Below, piece after piece: positions 42,364 to 51,335 of a DNA stretch of 64,000 nucleotides. The notes under the pieces were generated by a model. It was not told where the DNA came from. It saw only the letters and a list, made by a program, of their open reading frames with translations, and made no database searches. This stretch comes from Mycobacterium scrofulaceum (GTDB lineage: Bacteria > Actinomycetota > Actinomycetes > Mycobacteriales > Mycobacteriaceae), in NCBI RefSeq assembly GCF_002086735.1, contig NZ_MVIJ01000001.1, forward strand, positions 403,513 to 467,512, read 5' to 3'. Both the position numbers and the translations under genes were made by a program. Position 1 is the stretch's first letter; the number at the start of each line of letters is the position of its first letter.

Positions 42364-43292
42364 CAGAAATACCCCTGCCGTTTGCGGTCCTCCATGCCGG
42401 CCTCCGAGATCCGGTCGTCGGCCCTGGTCGCGCCCCGTTCGGTCAGCCGGGACACCGCGGTCTCGGCGATGACCTCGGCCACCGTCGCGGCCTCGGATTC
42501 CACGCATCCGGTGCAGGTGACGTCCCCGACGGTGCGGAAGCGCACCGTCGCCTCGAACACCGGCTCGTCGTCGCGCGGCTGCATGTGCCGGTCGACCGCG
42601 AGCAGCATGCCGTCACGACGAAACACCTTGCGCCGGTGGGCGTAATAGATCAAGGGCAGAGCGATGTTCTCCGCGCCGATGTAGGACCAGATGTCGAATT
42701 CGGTCCAGTTGGACAGCGGGAACGCCCGGATGTGCTCGCCCTTGTGGTGCCGGCCGTTGTACAGGTTCCACAGCTCGGGCCGCTGTGCCTTCGGGTCCCA
42801 CTGGCCGAACTCGTCGCGGAAGCTGAACACCCGCTCCTTGGCGCGCGCCTTCTCCTCGTCGCGGCGCGCCCCGCCGAACGCCGCGTCGAATTTGTGCTCG
42901 CGGATGGCGCGCAGCAACGTCACGGTCTGGATGGAGTTGCGGCCCTGTTTCGGCTCGACGACCCGACCGGCGTCGATGTCCTCCTGGACCGAGGCGACCA
43001 CGAGGCGCACCCCGTGTTCGGCGACCAGTTCGTCGCGGGTGGCGATCACCTCGTCGAAGTTGTGCCCGGTGTCGACGTGCATCACCGGGAACGGCAACCG
43101 CCCGGGCCGGAATGCCCGCAGCGCCAGGTGCAGCATGACGATGGAGTCCTTGCCGCCCGAGAACAACAGCACGGGCCGCTCGAACTCGGCGGCAACCTCC
43201 CGGATGATGTGGATCGCTTCGGCCTCCAGCGAGCGCAGATGGCTCAACTCGTACTGGCCGGCGGCGGGGCCCGCCTTCAGATCGCTGGTCAT
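42363..43292 (-). CDS. cysD: Sulfate adenylyltransferase subunit 2 CysD
   Basis: CysD makes adenosine 5'-phosphosulfate from ATP and sulfate in complex with CysN. The 309-residue PP-loop ATPase has the pyrophosphate loop VLLFSGGKDSIVMLHLAL (near residue 45), the VDTGHNFDEVIATRDEL strand and the conserved GQWDPKAQRPELWNLYNG segment. It lies at the head of the cysDN unit; the 198 bases to its right include an AT-rich patch (about 43340-43365) that stands out in this GC-rich genome and may hold promoter or operator signals. Confidence 0.96.
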   Translation of the reverse strand: MTSDLKAGPAAGQYELSHLRSLEAEAIHIIREVAAEFERPVLLFSGGKDSIVMLHLALRAFRPGRLPFPVMHVDTGHNFDEVIATRDELVAEHGVRLVVASVQEDIDAGRVVEPKQGRNSIQTVTLLRAIREHKFDAAFGGARRDEEKARAKERVFSFRDEFGQWDPKAQRPELWNLYNGRHHKGEHIRAFPLSNWTEFDIWSYIGAENIALPLIYYAHRRKVFRRDGMLLAVDRHMQPRDDEPVFEATVRFRTVGDVTCTGCVESEAATVAEVIAETAVSRLTERGATRADDRISEAGMEDRKRQGYF

Positions 43293-43490
43293 AGCTCCCT
43301 CGGATCAACCTGACCCTCTTAAACCTGGCAGAGTCGGTCAAGTTTAGTAATTTTGCCCACTATAGCACCAGCTAACACCGGTCGTGTCAAGTGGGGCGTC
43401 CCCATGGCGCGGTCGCCGGCCACCGGACGCATCGGGTCAAGTGCGGGCGCGAACCTTTCCCGCCGGTGCCCGGTGCGAAAGCATGGGCGG

Positions 43491-43922
43491 ATGCCTTCTG
43501 ACTCCGCACCAGCCGGCCCCAGCGGCCGCGACGTCATCGCGCAGTTCCTCCCCCAATCACCGCTCGTCGCGAAGTTGGGAATCGTTGCCGACCGGCTCGA
43601 CGAACGCGAGGTCCGGCTGCGCCTGCCGTGGGACCCCTCCAACGTGACCATCGGCGACATGATCCACGGGGGCGCGATCGCCACCCTCGCCGACGTCACC
43701 GTCATGGCGGCGGCGTGGTGCGGCGCGCAGGCACCGCCGGAACTGCGGGGCGTCACCATATCCATGGCGTTGGACTTCATGGCTCCCGCTCGGGCGACGG
43801 ACGTCATCGGCGTCGGCCGGGTGTTGCGGCGCGGCCGGTCGCTGGTCAACTGCGAGGCCGAGATCCTCGACGGACAGGGCCGGCTCGTCGCGAAGGCTCT
43901 GGCGACCTACAAGATCGGCTAG
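43491..43922 (+). CDS. PaaI-type hotdog thioesterase
   Basis: The 143-residue protein is a hotdog-fold thioesterase: the catalytic region IGDMIHGGAIATLADVTVMAA contains the HGG motif with acidic partner, and LRGVTISMALDFMAPARATDVIGVGRVLRRGRSLVNCEAEILD is the conserved central strand pair. The ATG at 43491 was chosen because the upstream in-frame extension has no homology. Substrate (acyl- or aryl-CoA) cannot be read. Its stop is 8 bases from the carbonic anhydrase stop on the opposite strand. Confidence 0.85.
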   Translation: MPSDSAPAGPSGRDVIAQFLPQSPLVAKLGIVADRLDEREVRLRLPWDPSNVTIGDMIHGGAIATLADVTVMAAAWCGAQAPPELRGVTISMALDFMAPARATDVIGVGRVLRRGRSLVNCEAEILDGQGRLVAKALATYKIG

Positions 43923-43930
43923 CAGGTCGG

Positions 43931-44422
43931 CTAGAGAGTCACTTCCTCGAGTTTGCCCGTCGTGATGTCGAAGACGAACCCGCGCGCGGATTCGTGTTTG
44001 GTCACGAACGGGCTGGCCTCGATGCGGCGCAGCGACTGCCGGACGTCCTCGGCGGGGTCCGGGAACGCCTCGGCCGCCCACGCCGGCTTCAAACCGGTCT
44101 CCTCTTGAATGGCGCGCTTGAAGTCGTCGTCGGTGAAGGTCAGCATCCCGCAGTCCGTGTGGTGGATCAGGATGATCTCCCGGGTCCCCAATAGCCGCTG
44201 ACTGATGGCCAGTGAGCGGATCACGTCGTCGGTGACGACTCCGCCGGCGTTGCGGATGACATGTGCCTCGCCCTCGTTCAGGCCGAGGAGGCGGTACACG
44301 TCGAGCCGGGCGTCCATGCATGCGACGACCGCGACATGTTTGGCCGGCGGCATCGGCAGCGGCCCGCTGAAGGTGCTCGCATATTGGGCGTTGTTGGCCA
44401 GGTAATCCTCGGTAACCGTCAC
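43931..44422 (-). CDS. Beta-class carbonic anhydrase
   Basis: This enzyme interconverts CO2 and bicarbonate; M. tuberculosis Rv1284, the neighbour of oppB and cysD, is the corresponding protein. The 163-residue sequence has the zinc ligands Cys35, His88 and Cys91 with the Asp37-Arg39 dyad, in CMDAR and HHTDCGML. The GTG start at 44422 matches the known length; longer in-frame starts would run into the oppB leader. In the context of cysDN and peptide import it may supply bicarbonate for central carboxylations. Confidence 0.94.
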   Translation of the reverse strand: MTVTEDYLANNAQYASTFSGPLPMPPAKHVAVVACMDARLDVYRLLGLNEGEAHVIRNAGGVVTDDVIRSLAISQRLLGTREIILIHHTDCGMLTFTDDDFKRAIQEETGLKPAWAAEAFPDPAEDVRQSLRRIEASPFVTKHESARGFVFDITTGKLEEVTL

Positions 44423-44613
44423 GCAAGCCTCCTCGGAAGTTTCGCAGCACGGGATCGCTGCCTGCATCGGTGCCGCGGTGGATGTTAACAACGGGCCACC
44501 GATCATTGACGCATGAAAATCAGCCGGATCACAAGGATCCGGCCGCCGCACCGGGCCGGCACGGGCTGGGATCGTTAACCTGTCCCAATGCGGGACGGGC
44601 GGTGCGGTCGGCG

Positions 44614-45591
44614 ATGATTCGCTTCTTGGCGCGCCGGCTGCTCAACTACGTGGTGCTGCTGGCGCTGGCGTCGTTTCTGACGTTCTGCCTCACGTCGGTG
44701 GCGTTTCGGCCGCTGGACAGCCTGTTGCAGCGCAGCCCACGGCCGCCGCAGTCGGTCATCGACGCCAAGGCGCACGCGCTCAATCTCGACAAGCCGATCC
44801 CGATCCGCTACGCGCAGTGGGCCTCGCACGCGGTTCGCGGCGACTTCGGAAAGACCATCACCGGACAGCCCGTCGGTGCCACGCTCTGGCGCCGCGTCGG
44901 AGTCACCCTGCGGCTTTTGGTCATCGGATCGTTGGCCGGGACCGCCCTGGGCATCGCGGCCGGGGCGTGGGGGGCCATCCGCCAGTACCGGCTCAGTGAC
45001 CGCCTCGTCACGATGGTGGCTCTGCTGATCCTGAGCACCCCGACGTTCGTCATCGCGAGCCTGTTGATCCTCGGTGCGCTGCGGGTGAACTGGGCCTTGG
45101 GCATGCAGCTGTTCGACTACACCGGAGAAACCTCGCCGGGCGTGGCCGGCGGGTTCGGGCACCACCTGATGGACCGGTTGCGGCACCTGGTCCTTCCCAC
45201 GCTCACCCTGACTTTGGCGGCCGCCGCCGGATACAGCCGTTATCAGCGCAACGCGATGCTCGACGTCCTGGGCCAGGATTTCATTCGCACCGCGCGCGCC
45301 AAGGGGCTGACCCGCAGGCGCGCGCTGATCAAGCACGGGCTGCGCACGGCGCTGATACCGTTGGCCACCCTGTTCGCCTACGGGGTGGCCGGCCTGGTCA
45401 CCGGCGCGGTGTTCGTGGAGAAGATCTTCGGCTGGCACGGCATGGGCGAATGGCTGGTGCAGGGCATCGCGACGCAGGACACCTACATCATCGCCGCGAT
45501 CACGCTGTTCTCCGGAACGGTGGTGCTGCTGGCCGGCCTGCTCTCCGACGTCTTCTACGCGGCCCTCGACCCGAGAGTGCGGGTGTCATGA
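44614..45591 (+). CDS. oppB: Peptide ABC transporter permease OppB
   Basis: OppB is one of two membrane permeases of an oligopeptide importer that in M. tuberculosis takes up glutathione and other peptides. The 325-residue protein has five or six membrane segments, the EAA-loop DFIRTARAKGLTRRRALIKHGLRTALIP that meets the ATPase, and the C-terminal LSDVFYAALDPRVRV. The ATG at 44614 gives the same length as Rv1283c. Its stop overlaps oppC by 4 bases; oppC, oppD and oppA follow in one operon. Confidence 0.96.
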   Translation: MIRFLARRLLNYVVLLALASFLTFCLTSVAFRPLDSLLQRSPRPPQSVIDAKAHALNLDKPIPIRYAQWASHAVRGDFGKTITGQPVGATLWRRVGVTLRLLVIGSLAGTALGIAAGAWGAIRQYRLSDRLVTMVALLILSTPTFVIASLLILGALRVNWALGMQLFDYTGETSPGVAGGFGHHLMDRLRHLVLPTLTLTLAAAAGYSRYQRNAMLDVLGQDFIRTARAKGLTRRRALIKHGLRTALIPLATLFAYGVAGLVTGAVFVEKIFGWHGMGEWLVQGIATQDTYIIAAITLFSGTVVLLAGLLSDVFYAALDPRVRVS

Positions 45592-46514
45592 CGTCCGATA
45601 CCAAAGTTGATGGCGCTCAGGGTATCTCGTCGCCGAAGGCCTCCGAGTTCACCTCACGCCGCACCCTGGTGTTGCGCAGGTTCATGCGCAATCGCTTGGC
45701 GGTCGCGGCGCTGACGCTGCTGGTGCTGCTCTTCGTCGGCTGCTACGCGCTGCCGGCGGTGCTGCCGTATTCCTACGACGACCTTGATTTCGGCGCGCTG
45801 CTGCAACCGCCGAACGGCCGACACTGGTTGGGCACCAACGCGCTGGGCCAGGACCTGCTGGCGCAAATCCTGCGGGGCATGCAGAAGTCGATGCTGATCG
45901 GCGTGTGCGTGGCGGTCATCTCGACCGGCATCGCCGCAACCGTGGGCTCGGTCGCGGGCTATTTCGGCGGCTGGCGGGACCGCGCGCTGATGTGGTTGGT
46001 GGACCTGTTGTTGGTGGTGCCCAGCTTCATCCTCATCGCCATCGTCACCCCGCGAACCAAGAGCTCGGCCAACATCCTGATGCTCGTCCTGCTGCTCGCC
46101 GGGTTCGGCTGGATGATCAGCTCGCGCATGGTGCGCGGCATGACCATGAGCCTGCGTGAACGCGAATTCATCAGGGCCGCAAGATACATGGGCGTGTCCA
46201 GTCGGCGGATAATCCTGGGCCACGTGGTGCCCAACGTGGCCTCCATCCTGATCATCGACGCCGCCCTCAACGTCGCTTCGGCCATCCTCGCCGAAACCGG
46301 GCTGAGCTTTCTCGGCTTCGGCATCCAGCCCCCCGACGTGTCGTTGGGCACCTTGATCGCCAACGGCACCCAGTCCGCCACCACCTTCCCGTGGGTGTTC
46401 CTGTTCCCGGCGGGCGTGCTGGTGCTGATCCTGGTGTGCGCCAACGTGACCGGTGATGGCTTGCGCGACGCGCTCGACCCCGGCAGCGGCATGTTGCGGG
46501 CCGGCGCCCGGTGA
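45588..46514 (+). CDS. oppC: Peptide ABC transporter permease OppC
   Basis: OppC is the second permease of the importer. The 308-residue protein has an N-terminal cytoplasmic stretch, the conserved [24 protein letters not shown] at residues about 85-110, and the EAA-loop [30 protein letters not shown]. An ATG at 45588 overlaps the oppB stop (ATGA) and it ends at an overlap with oppD (GTGA), so all three are translationally coupled. Confidence 0.95.
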   Translation: MTSDTKVDGAQGISSPKASEFTSRRTLVLRRFMRNRLAVAALTLLVLLFVGCYALPAVLPYSYDDLDFGALLQPPNGRHWLGTNALGQDLLAQILRGMQKSMLIGVCVAVISTGIAATVGSVAGYFGGWRDRALMWLVDLLLVVPSFILIAIVTPRTKSSANILMLVLLLAGFGWMISSRMVRGMTMSLREREFIRAARYMGVSSRRIILGHVVPNVASILIIDAALNVASAILAETGLSFLGFGIQPPDVSLGTLIANGTQSATTFPWVFLFPAGVLVLILVCANVTGDGLRDALDPGSGMLRAGAR

Positions 46515-48349
46515 GCGCGCTGCTCGAGGTGACCGACCTGGCGGTCACCTTCCCGACCGAAGGCGAACCGGTGACCGCGGTGCGCGGCATCAGCTACAGC
46601 GTCGGCCCGGGCGAAGTCGTGGCCATGGTCGGCGAATCGGGTTCGGGCAAGTCGGTTTCGGCGATGGCGGTGGTGGGTCTGCTGCCGGAGTACGCGCGGG
46701 TGCGCGGCTCGGTGCGGTTGCACGACACCGAGCTGCTCGGCCTGGGCGACGACGCCATGTCGCGGTTCCGCGGCAAGGCGGTCGGCATGGTGTTCCAGGA
46801 CCCGATGTCGGCGCTGACGCCCGTCTACACCGTCGGCGACCAGATCGCCGAAGCCATCGAGATCCACCAGCCGCAGGTGGGCAAGAAGGCCGCCCGCCGG
46901 CGCGCGGTGGAACTGCTCGAGCTGGTCGGCATCGCGCAGCCCGAACGGCGTGCCCGCGCCTTTCCCCACGAGCTGTCCGGCGGCGAACGGCAGCGGGTGG
47001 TCATCGCGATCGCGATCGCCAACGACCCGGACCTGCTGATCTGTGACGAACCGACCACTGCGCTGGACGTCACCGTGCAGGCGCAGATCCTCGAGGTGCT
47101 CAAGACGGCGCGCGACATCACCGGCGCCGGCGTGCTGATCATCACCCACGACCTGGGTGTGGTCGCCGAGTTCGCCGACCGGGCGTTGGTGATGTACGCG
47201 GGCCGGGTCGTCGAATCCGCCGGAGTGCACGACCTTTACCGCGATCGCCAGATGCCCTACACCGTCGGGCTGCTGGGCTCGGTTCCGCGGCTGGACGCCG
47301 CGCAGGGCACCCGGTTGGTGCCGATCCCCGGCGCACCGCCGTCGTTGGTGGGGCTCGAACCGGGCTGCCCCTTCGCGCCCCGCTGCCCGCTCGTCATCGA
47401 CGAGTGCCGCACGCAGGAGCCGGCCTTGCTCCCGGTGGGTGTCGACCATCGGGCGGCCTGCATCCGCACCGACCTGGTCAACGGCCGCACCGCCGCGGAC
47501 ATTTACGGCGTCAACACCTCCGCTCGTGGCGAGGAGGCGGGCGACTCGTCGGTCGTCGTGCGGGTGCGCGACCTGGTCAAGACCTTTGCCTTGACCAAAG
47601 GTGTGGTGTTACGCCGCACCGTCGGGGAGGTCCGCGCCGTCGACGGGGTCAGTTTCGAGTTGCGGCAGGGCCGCACCCTGGGCATCGTCGGCGAGTCCGG
47701 CTCCGGCAAGTCGACCACCCTGCACGAGATTTTGGAGTTGGTCGCGCCGCAGTCGGGTTCGATCGAGGTGCTCGGCGCGGACGTGGCGACCCTGACGGCG
47801 TCGCGACGGCGATCGTTGCGCCGTGACATCCAGGTGGTGTTCCAGGACCCGGTGGCGTCGCTCGACCCACGCTTCCCGGTGTTCGACCTTCTCGCAGAGC
47901 CGTTGCTGGCCAACGACTTCGGTAAGAGCGAGACCGACGCGCGGGTCGCCGAGTTGCTCGACACCGTGGGGTTGCGCCGGGCCGACGCCACTCGTTATCC
48001 CGCCGAGTTCTCCGGCGGCCAGAAGCAGCGCATCGGGATCGCGCGGGCGCTGGCCTTGCAGCCCAAGATCCTGGCGCTCGACGAGCCGGTCTCCGCTCTC
48101 GACGTCTCGATCCAGGCCGGCATCATCAACCTGCTGCTCGACCTGCAGGAGAGGTACGGGCTGTCGTATCTCTTCGTTTCGCACGACCTTTCGGTGGTCA
48201 AACACCTCGCGCACCAGGTGGTGGTCATGTATGCCGGCACGATCGTGGAGCAGGGCGACAGCGAGCAGGTGTTCGCCAACCCGCAGCACGAATACACCCG
48301 GCGGCTGCTGGGTGCCGTGCCACAACCGGACCCGGGCAGACGTGTCTAG
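46511..48349 (+). CDS. oppD: Peptide ABC transporter ATPase OppD (two nucleotide-binding domains)
   Basis: The 612-residue protein carries two complete ABC ATPase domains in one chain, replacing separate OppD and OppF. Walker A loops [12 protein letters not shown] (near residue 40) and [13 protein letters not shown] (near residue 395), signature motifs [12 protein letters not shown] and [12 protein letters not shown], and Walker B DEPTTALD and DEPVSALD are all canonical. [14 protein letters not shown] segment ends domain one, as in peptide importers. It powers import by OppB/OppC. GTG start overlaps oppC by 4 bases. Confidence 0.96.
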   Translation: MSALLEVTDLAVTFPTEGEPVTAVRGISYSVGPGEVVAMVGESGSGKSVSAMAVVGLLPEYARVRGSVRLHDTELLGLGDDAMSRFRGKAVGMVFQDPMSALTPVYTVGDQIAEAIEIHQPQVGKKAARRRAVELLELVGIAQPERRARAFPHELSGGERQRVVIAIAIANDPDLLICDEPTTALDVTVQAQILEVLKTARDITGAGVLIITHDLGVVAEFADRALVMYAGRVVESAGVHDLYRDRQMPYTVGLLGSVPRLDAAQGTRLVPIPGAPPSLVGLEPGCPFAPRCPLVIDECRTQEPALLPVGVDHRAACIRTDLVNGRTAADIYGVNTSARGEEAGDSSVVVRVRDLVKTFALTKGVVLRRTVGEVRAVDGVSFELRQGRTLGIVGESGSGKSTTLHEILELVAPQSGSIEVLGADVATLTASRRRSLRRDIQVVFQDPVASLDPRFPVFDLLAEPLLANDFGKSETDARVAELLDTVGLRRADATRYPAEFSGGQKQRIGIARALALQPKILALDEPVSALDVSIQAGIINLLLDLQERYGLSYLFVSHDLSVVKHLAHQVVVMYAGTIVEQGDSEQVFANPQHEYTRRLLGAVPQPDPGRRV

Positions 48350-50009
48350 GCGGCTGGCGGCCGCGCTCCTCGCCGTGGCGCTCGCGGCGTCCGGGTGCTC
48401 ACCGGCGATCAGCCTGGTGCCCGAAACCGGCCAGAACGCCGAGATCGGCACGACCAGCGATATCAACCCGCAGGATCCCGCCACGTTGCAAGACGGCGGC
48501 AGCCTGCGGCTGGCGCTCAGCGATTTCCCGCCCAACTTCAACATCCTGCACATCGACGGCAATTCGGCCGAGGTCGCGGCCATGATGAAGGCGACGTTGC
48601 CGCGGGCGTTCGTCATCGGCGCGGACGGCTCGACGACGGTCGACACCGACTACTTCACCAGCGTCGAGCTGACCGGGACGACGCCGCAGGTGGTGACCTA
48701 CACGATCAACCCCAGGGCGGTGTGGTCAGACGGCACGCCGATCACCTGGGAAGACATCGCCAGCCAGGTGCACGCCTTGAGCGGCGCCGACAAGGCGTTC
48801 GAGATCGCCGGACCCGGCGGCGCCGACCGCGTCGCGTCGGTCACCCGCGGTGTCGACGACCGGCAGGCCGTCATGACGTTCGCCAAGCCCTACGCCGAGT
48901 GGCGCGGGATGTTCGCCGGCAACGGCATGCTGCTGCCCCGGAGCATGACGGCCACCCCCGAGGCGTTCAACACGGGTCAGCTCGACGGGCCGGGCCCGTC
49001 GGCCGGCCCCTTCATCGTCACGTCGCTGGACCGGACCACCCAGCGGATCGTATTGTCGCGCAACCCGAAATGGTGGGGCGCCCAACCGCGCCTGGACAAC
49101 ATCACCTACCTGGTGCTCGACGACGCCGCGCGGCTGCCGGCGTTGCAGAACAACACCATCGACGCGTCCGGCGTCGGCACCGTCGACCAGTTGACCATCG
49201 CGCAGCGCACGAAGGGCATCTCGATCCGGCGTGCCCCGGCCCCGGCGTGGTCGCACTTCACGTTCAACGGTGCGCCCGGGGCCATCCTGGCCGACAAGGC
49301 GCTGCGCCTCGCGGTGGCCAAGGGCATCGACCGGCGCACCATCGCCAAGGTGGTGCAGTACGGCCTCACCAGTGATCCGGTGGCGCTGGGCAACCACATC
49401 TATGTCGCGGGGCAGAAGGGTTATCAGGACAACAGCTCGGTCGTCCCCTACGACCCGGACGAGGCCAGACGCGAGCTCGACGCGCTGGGCTGGCGGTTGA
49501 ACGGTCAGTTCCGCGAGAAGGACGGGCGCCAACTGGTCATCCGCGACCTGTTCTATGACGCCCAGGGCAGCCGGCAGTTCGCCCAGATCGCGCAGCACAG
49601 TCTCGCGCAGATCGGCGTCAAGCTGGAACTCGTCGCCAGGGCCGGCAGCGGGTTCTTCACCAATTACATCAACGTCGGCGATTTCGACATGGCCCAATTC
49701 GGTTGGCTGGGGGACGCTTTCCCGCTGTCGGCGCTCACCCAGATCTACCTGTCGAGCGGGGAGAGCAACTTCGGCAAGATCGGCGGCCCGCGGATCGACG
49801 CGGCGGTCGAGCGGACGCTCGAAGAGCTCGACCCCGGCAAGGCGCGGGCGCTGGCCAACGATCTCGACAAACTCATCTGGGCAGAGGGGTTCAGCCTGCC
49901 GCTGACCCAGTCGCCCGGCGACGTCGCGGTGCGCAGCACGCTGGCCAACTTCGGCGCGGCCGGCCTCGCCGACCTGGACTACACCGCCATCGGTTTCATG
50001 CGCGGCTGA
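48342..50009 (+). CDS. oppA: Peptide-binding lipoprotein OppA
   Basis: OppA is the substrate-binding lipoprotein that delivers peptides to OppBCD. The 555-residue protein has a signal with RR then a hydrophobic stretch and a lipobox (LAASGC) with Cys19, and a solute-binding family 5 body ([19 protein letters not shown]...FLYDAQGSR...[31 protein letters not shown]). The GTG start overlaps oppD by 8 bases and gives the signal. It is about 35 residues shorter than M. tuberculosis OppA as I recall. Its end overlaps the convergent S33 gene by 14 bases. Confidence 0.93.
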   Translation: MSRRLAAALLAVALAASGCSPAISLVPETGQNAEIGTTSDINPQDPATLQDGGSLRLALSDFPPNFNILHIDGNSAEVAAMMKATLPRAFVIGADGSTTVDTDYFTSVELTGTTPQVVTYTINPRAVWSDGTPITWEDIASQVHALSGADKAFEIAGPGGADRVASVTRGVDDRQAVMTFAKPYAEWRGMFAGNGMLLPRSMTATPEAFNTGQLDGPGPSAGPFIVTSLDRTTQRIVLSRNPKWWGAQPRLDNITYLVLDDAARLPALQNNTIDASGVGTVDQLTIAQRTKGISIRRAPAPAWSHFTFNGAPGAILADKALRLAVAKGIDRRTIAKVVQYGLTSDPVALGNHIYVAGQKGYQDNSSVVPYDPDEARRELDALGWRLNGQFREKDGRQLVIRDLFYDAQGSRQFAQIAQHSLAQIGVKLELVARAGSGFFTNYINVGDFDMAQFGWLGDAFPLSALTQIYLSSGESNFGKIGGPRIDAAVERTLEELDPGKARALANDLDKLIWAEGFSLPLTQSPGDVAVRSTLANFGAAGLADLDYTAIGFMRG

Positions 50010-51237
50010 TCCGGCGCAGGCGCGCCGGGATCGGCAGCGCGCCCTCCACGGTGGCGGCCAACCCGATGACTTTCCAGAGCAGGCGCAGCTCGGGGCGCGC
50101 CGGAAGCGCGTCGAGCGCGGGTGCTTGCGCGGCGAGGCCGTCGAGTTCGCCCCGCCACGCCGCGCGGGCGATGGCGATCGCCGCGGGCTCGCGAAAGTCG
50201 AGCGCGCTGTGCGCCATGGTGGGCAGCTTCAACAGGACCGCGTGCGGCAGCAGCGAGGCGACCCGCTCCGCGACGGCCGGCGGGGTGATGAGGTCGCGGC
50301 CGCCGGAAACCACCGCGGTGGGCCAGCCGAAATGCGGCATCTCGGCCACCAGGTCGTAGGGCTCGTCCTCGAATGTCGCCGTCTGCGTGCGCGCTTCGCG
50401 TTCGGCGACGGCGGGGTCGAGCGGCAGCCCGTCGGGCTCGGCCCCGTAGTCGAGTTCGCGGAACGCGATGCGGCTGACCAGGTCCTCCTCGTAGCGATAC
50501 GGCAGGTTACCCAGGGTGGTGAACCGGGACATCGCCCACCACAACAGCTTTCGACCATCCAGCAGCAGGTCGAGTTCGCGCTCGAGCAGGTCGGCGCCGC
50601 CATAGCCGTAAATCGTCGCCACCACCTGGGTGGCCGCCGGGGTCATCACACCCGCGTCGACGAGCTTGCGCATTTTGGGTGCCAGCGCGGCGGTTTCGGG
50701 GCTGTCGCCTCTGAGTAGCAGCCGACGGATCGCGCGGCGCACGATGACAACGTCATGCCGGGACAGCAGCGGCGAGTCGAGGATCATCGCCCGCACGCGG
50801 GCCGGGTGGCGCACACCGAAGCCGGAGGCGATGTAGGTGCCGTACGACGCGCCGTAGATCACGGCCGAATCGACGTGGGCGTCGTCGAGCACGGCGGCGA
50901 TGTCGTCGACGACCTGGTTCACGGTGATCGCCTCGGGCGGCAGATCCGCGCCGGAATCGTCGTGGCGTGACATGCCTACTCCGCGGTGTTCGATCATGAT
51001 GACGTCCAGGCCGGCGGCGGCCGCGCGGCGCCGCAGGCCTTTGTACATCTGAATCGACGCCACCCCGGGGCCGCCCGGGATGATGACGACGGGATGGGCC
51101 GACTTCCGGCCGGTGCGCACGTAGTACAGGTCGAAGTTTTCGGGGTTCCCCGGCGAGACCGGGCGGCGCACCGGCCGCACGCCCGGCAGCGCCGCGAGCT
51201 TCTCCTGCACCCGGCGCCGCTTCGCATTCATCGTCAT
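49996..51237 (-). CDS. Alpha/beta hydrolase, S33 peptidase-like
   Basis: The 413-residue protein resembles prolyl aminopeptidase-type S33 hydrolases: VVIIPGGPGVASIQMYKGL contains the GGPG oxyanion motif, VIMIEHRGVGMSRHDD follows, and IYGASYGTYIASGFGVRHP has the nucleophile GxSxG. A late VVSGGRDLITPP contains the acid and MAHSALDF the His. No signal peptide is present, so it is probably cytoplasmic. It takes the place of Rv1279 in M. tuberculosis. Its stop overlaps the convergent oppA end by 14 bases. Peptide turnover after Opp import is a tempting but unproven role. Confidence 0.8.
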   Translation of the reverse strand: MTMNAKRRRVQEKLAALPGVRPVRRPVSPGNPENFDLYYVRTGRKSAHPVVIIPGGPGVASIQMYKGLRRRAAAAGLDVIMIEHRGVGMSRHDDSGADLPPEAITVNQVVDDIAAVLDDAHVDSAVIYGASYGTYIASGFGVRHPARVRAMILDSPLLSRHDVVIVRRAIRRLLLRGDSPETAALAPKMRKLVDAGVMTPAATQVVATIYGYGGADLLERELDLLLDGRKLLWWAMSRFTTLGNLPYRYEEDLVSRIAFRELDYGAEPDGLPLDPAVAEREARTQTATFEDEPYDLVAEMPHFGWPTAVVSGGRDLITPPAVAERVASLLPHAVLLKLPTMAHSALDFREPAAIAIARAAWRGELDGLAAQAPALDALPARPELRLLWKVIGLAATVEGALPIPARLRRISRA

Positions 51238-51335
51238 CGGTGTCGGCCCGCCATGGACCCATTCTGCCGGGCCGGCCGGCGGGCACCGCGGCGCCGGTCC
51301 ACACGCGGCGGTCGACGCAGCTCAGCGCGTTCGAG

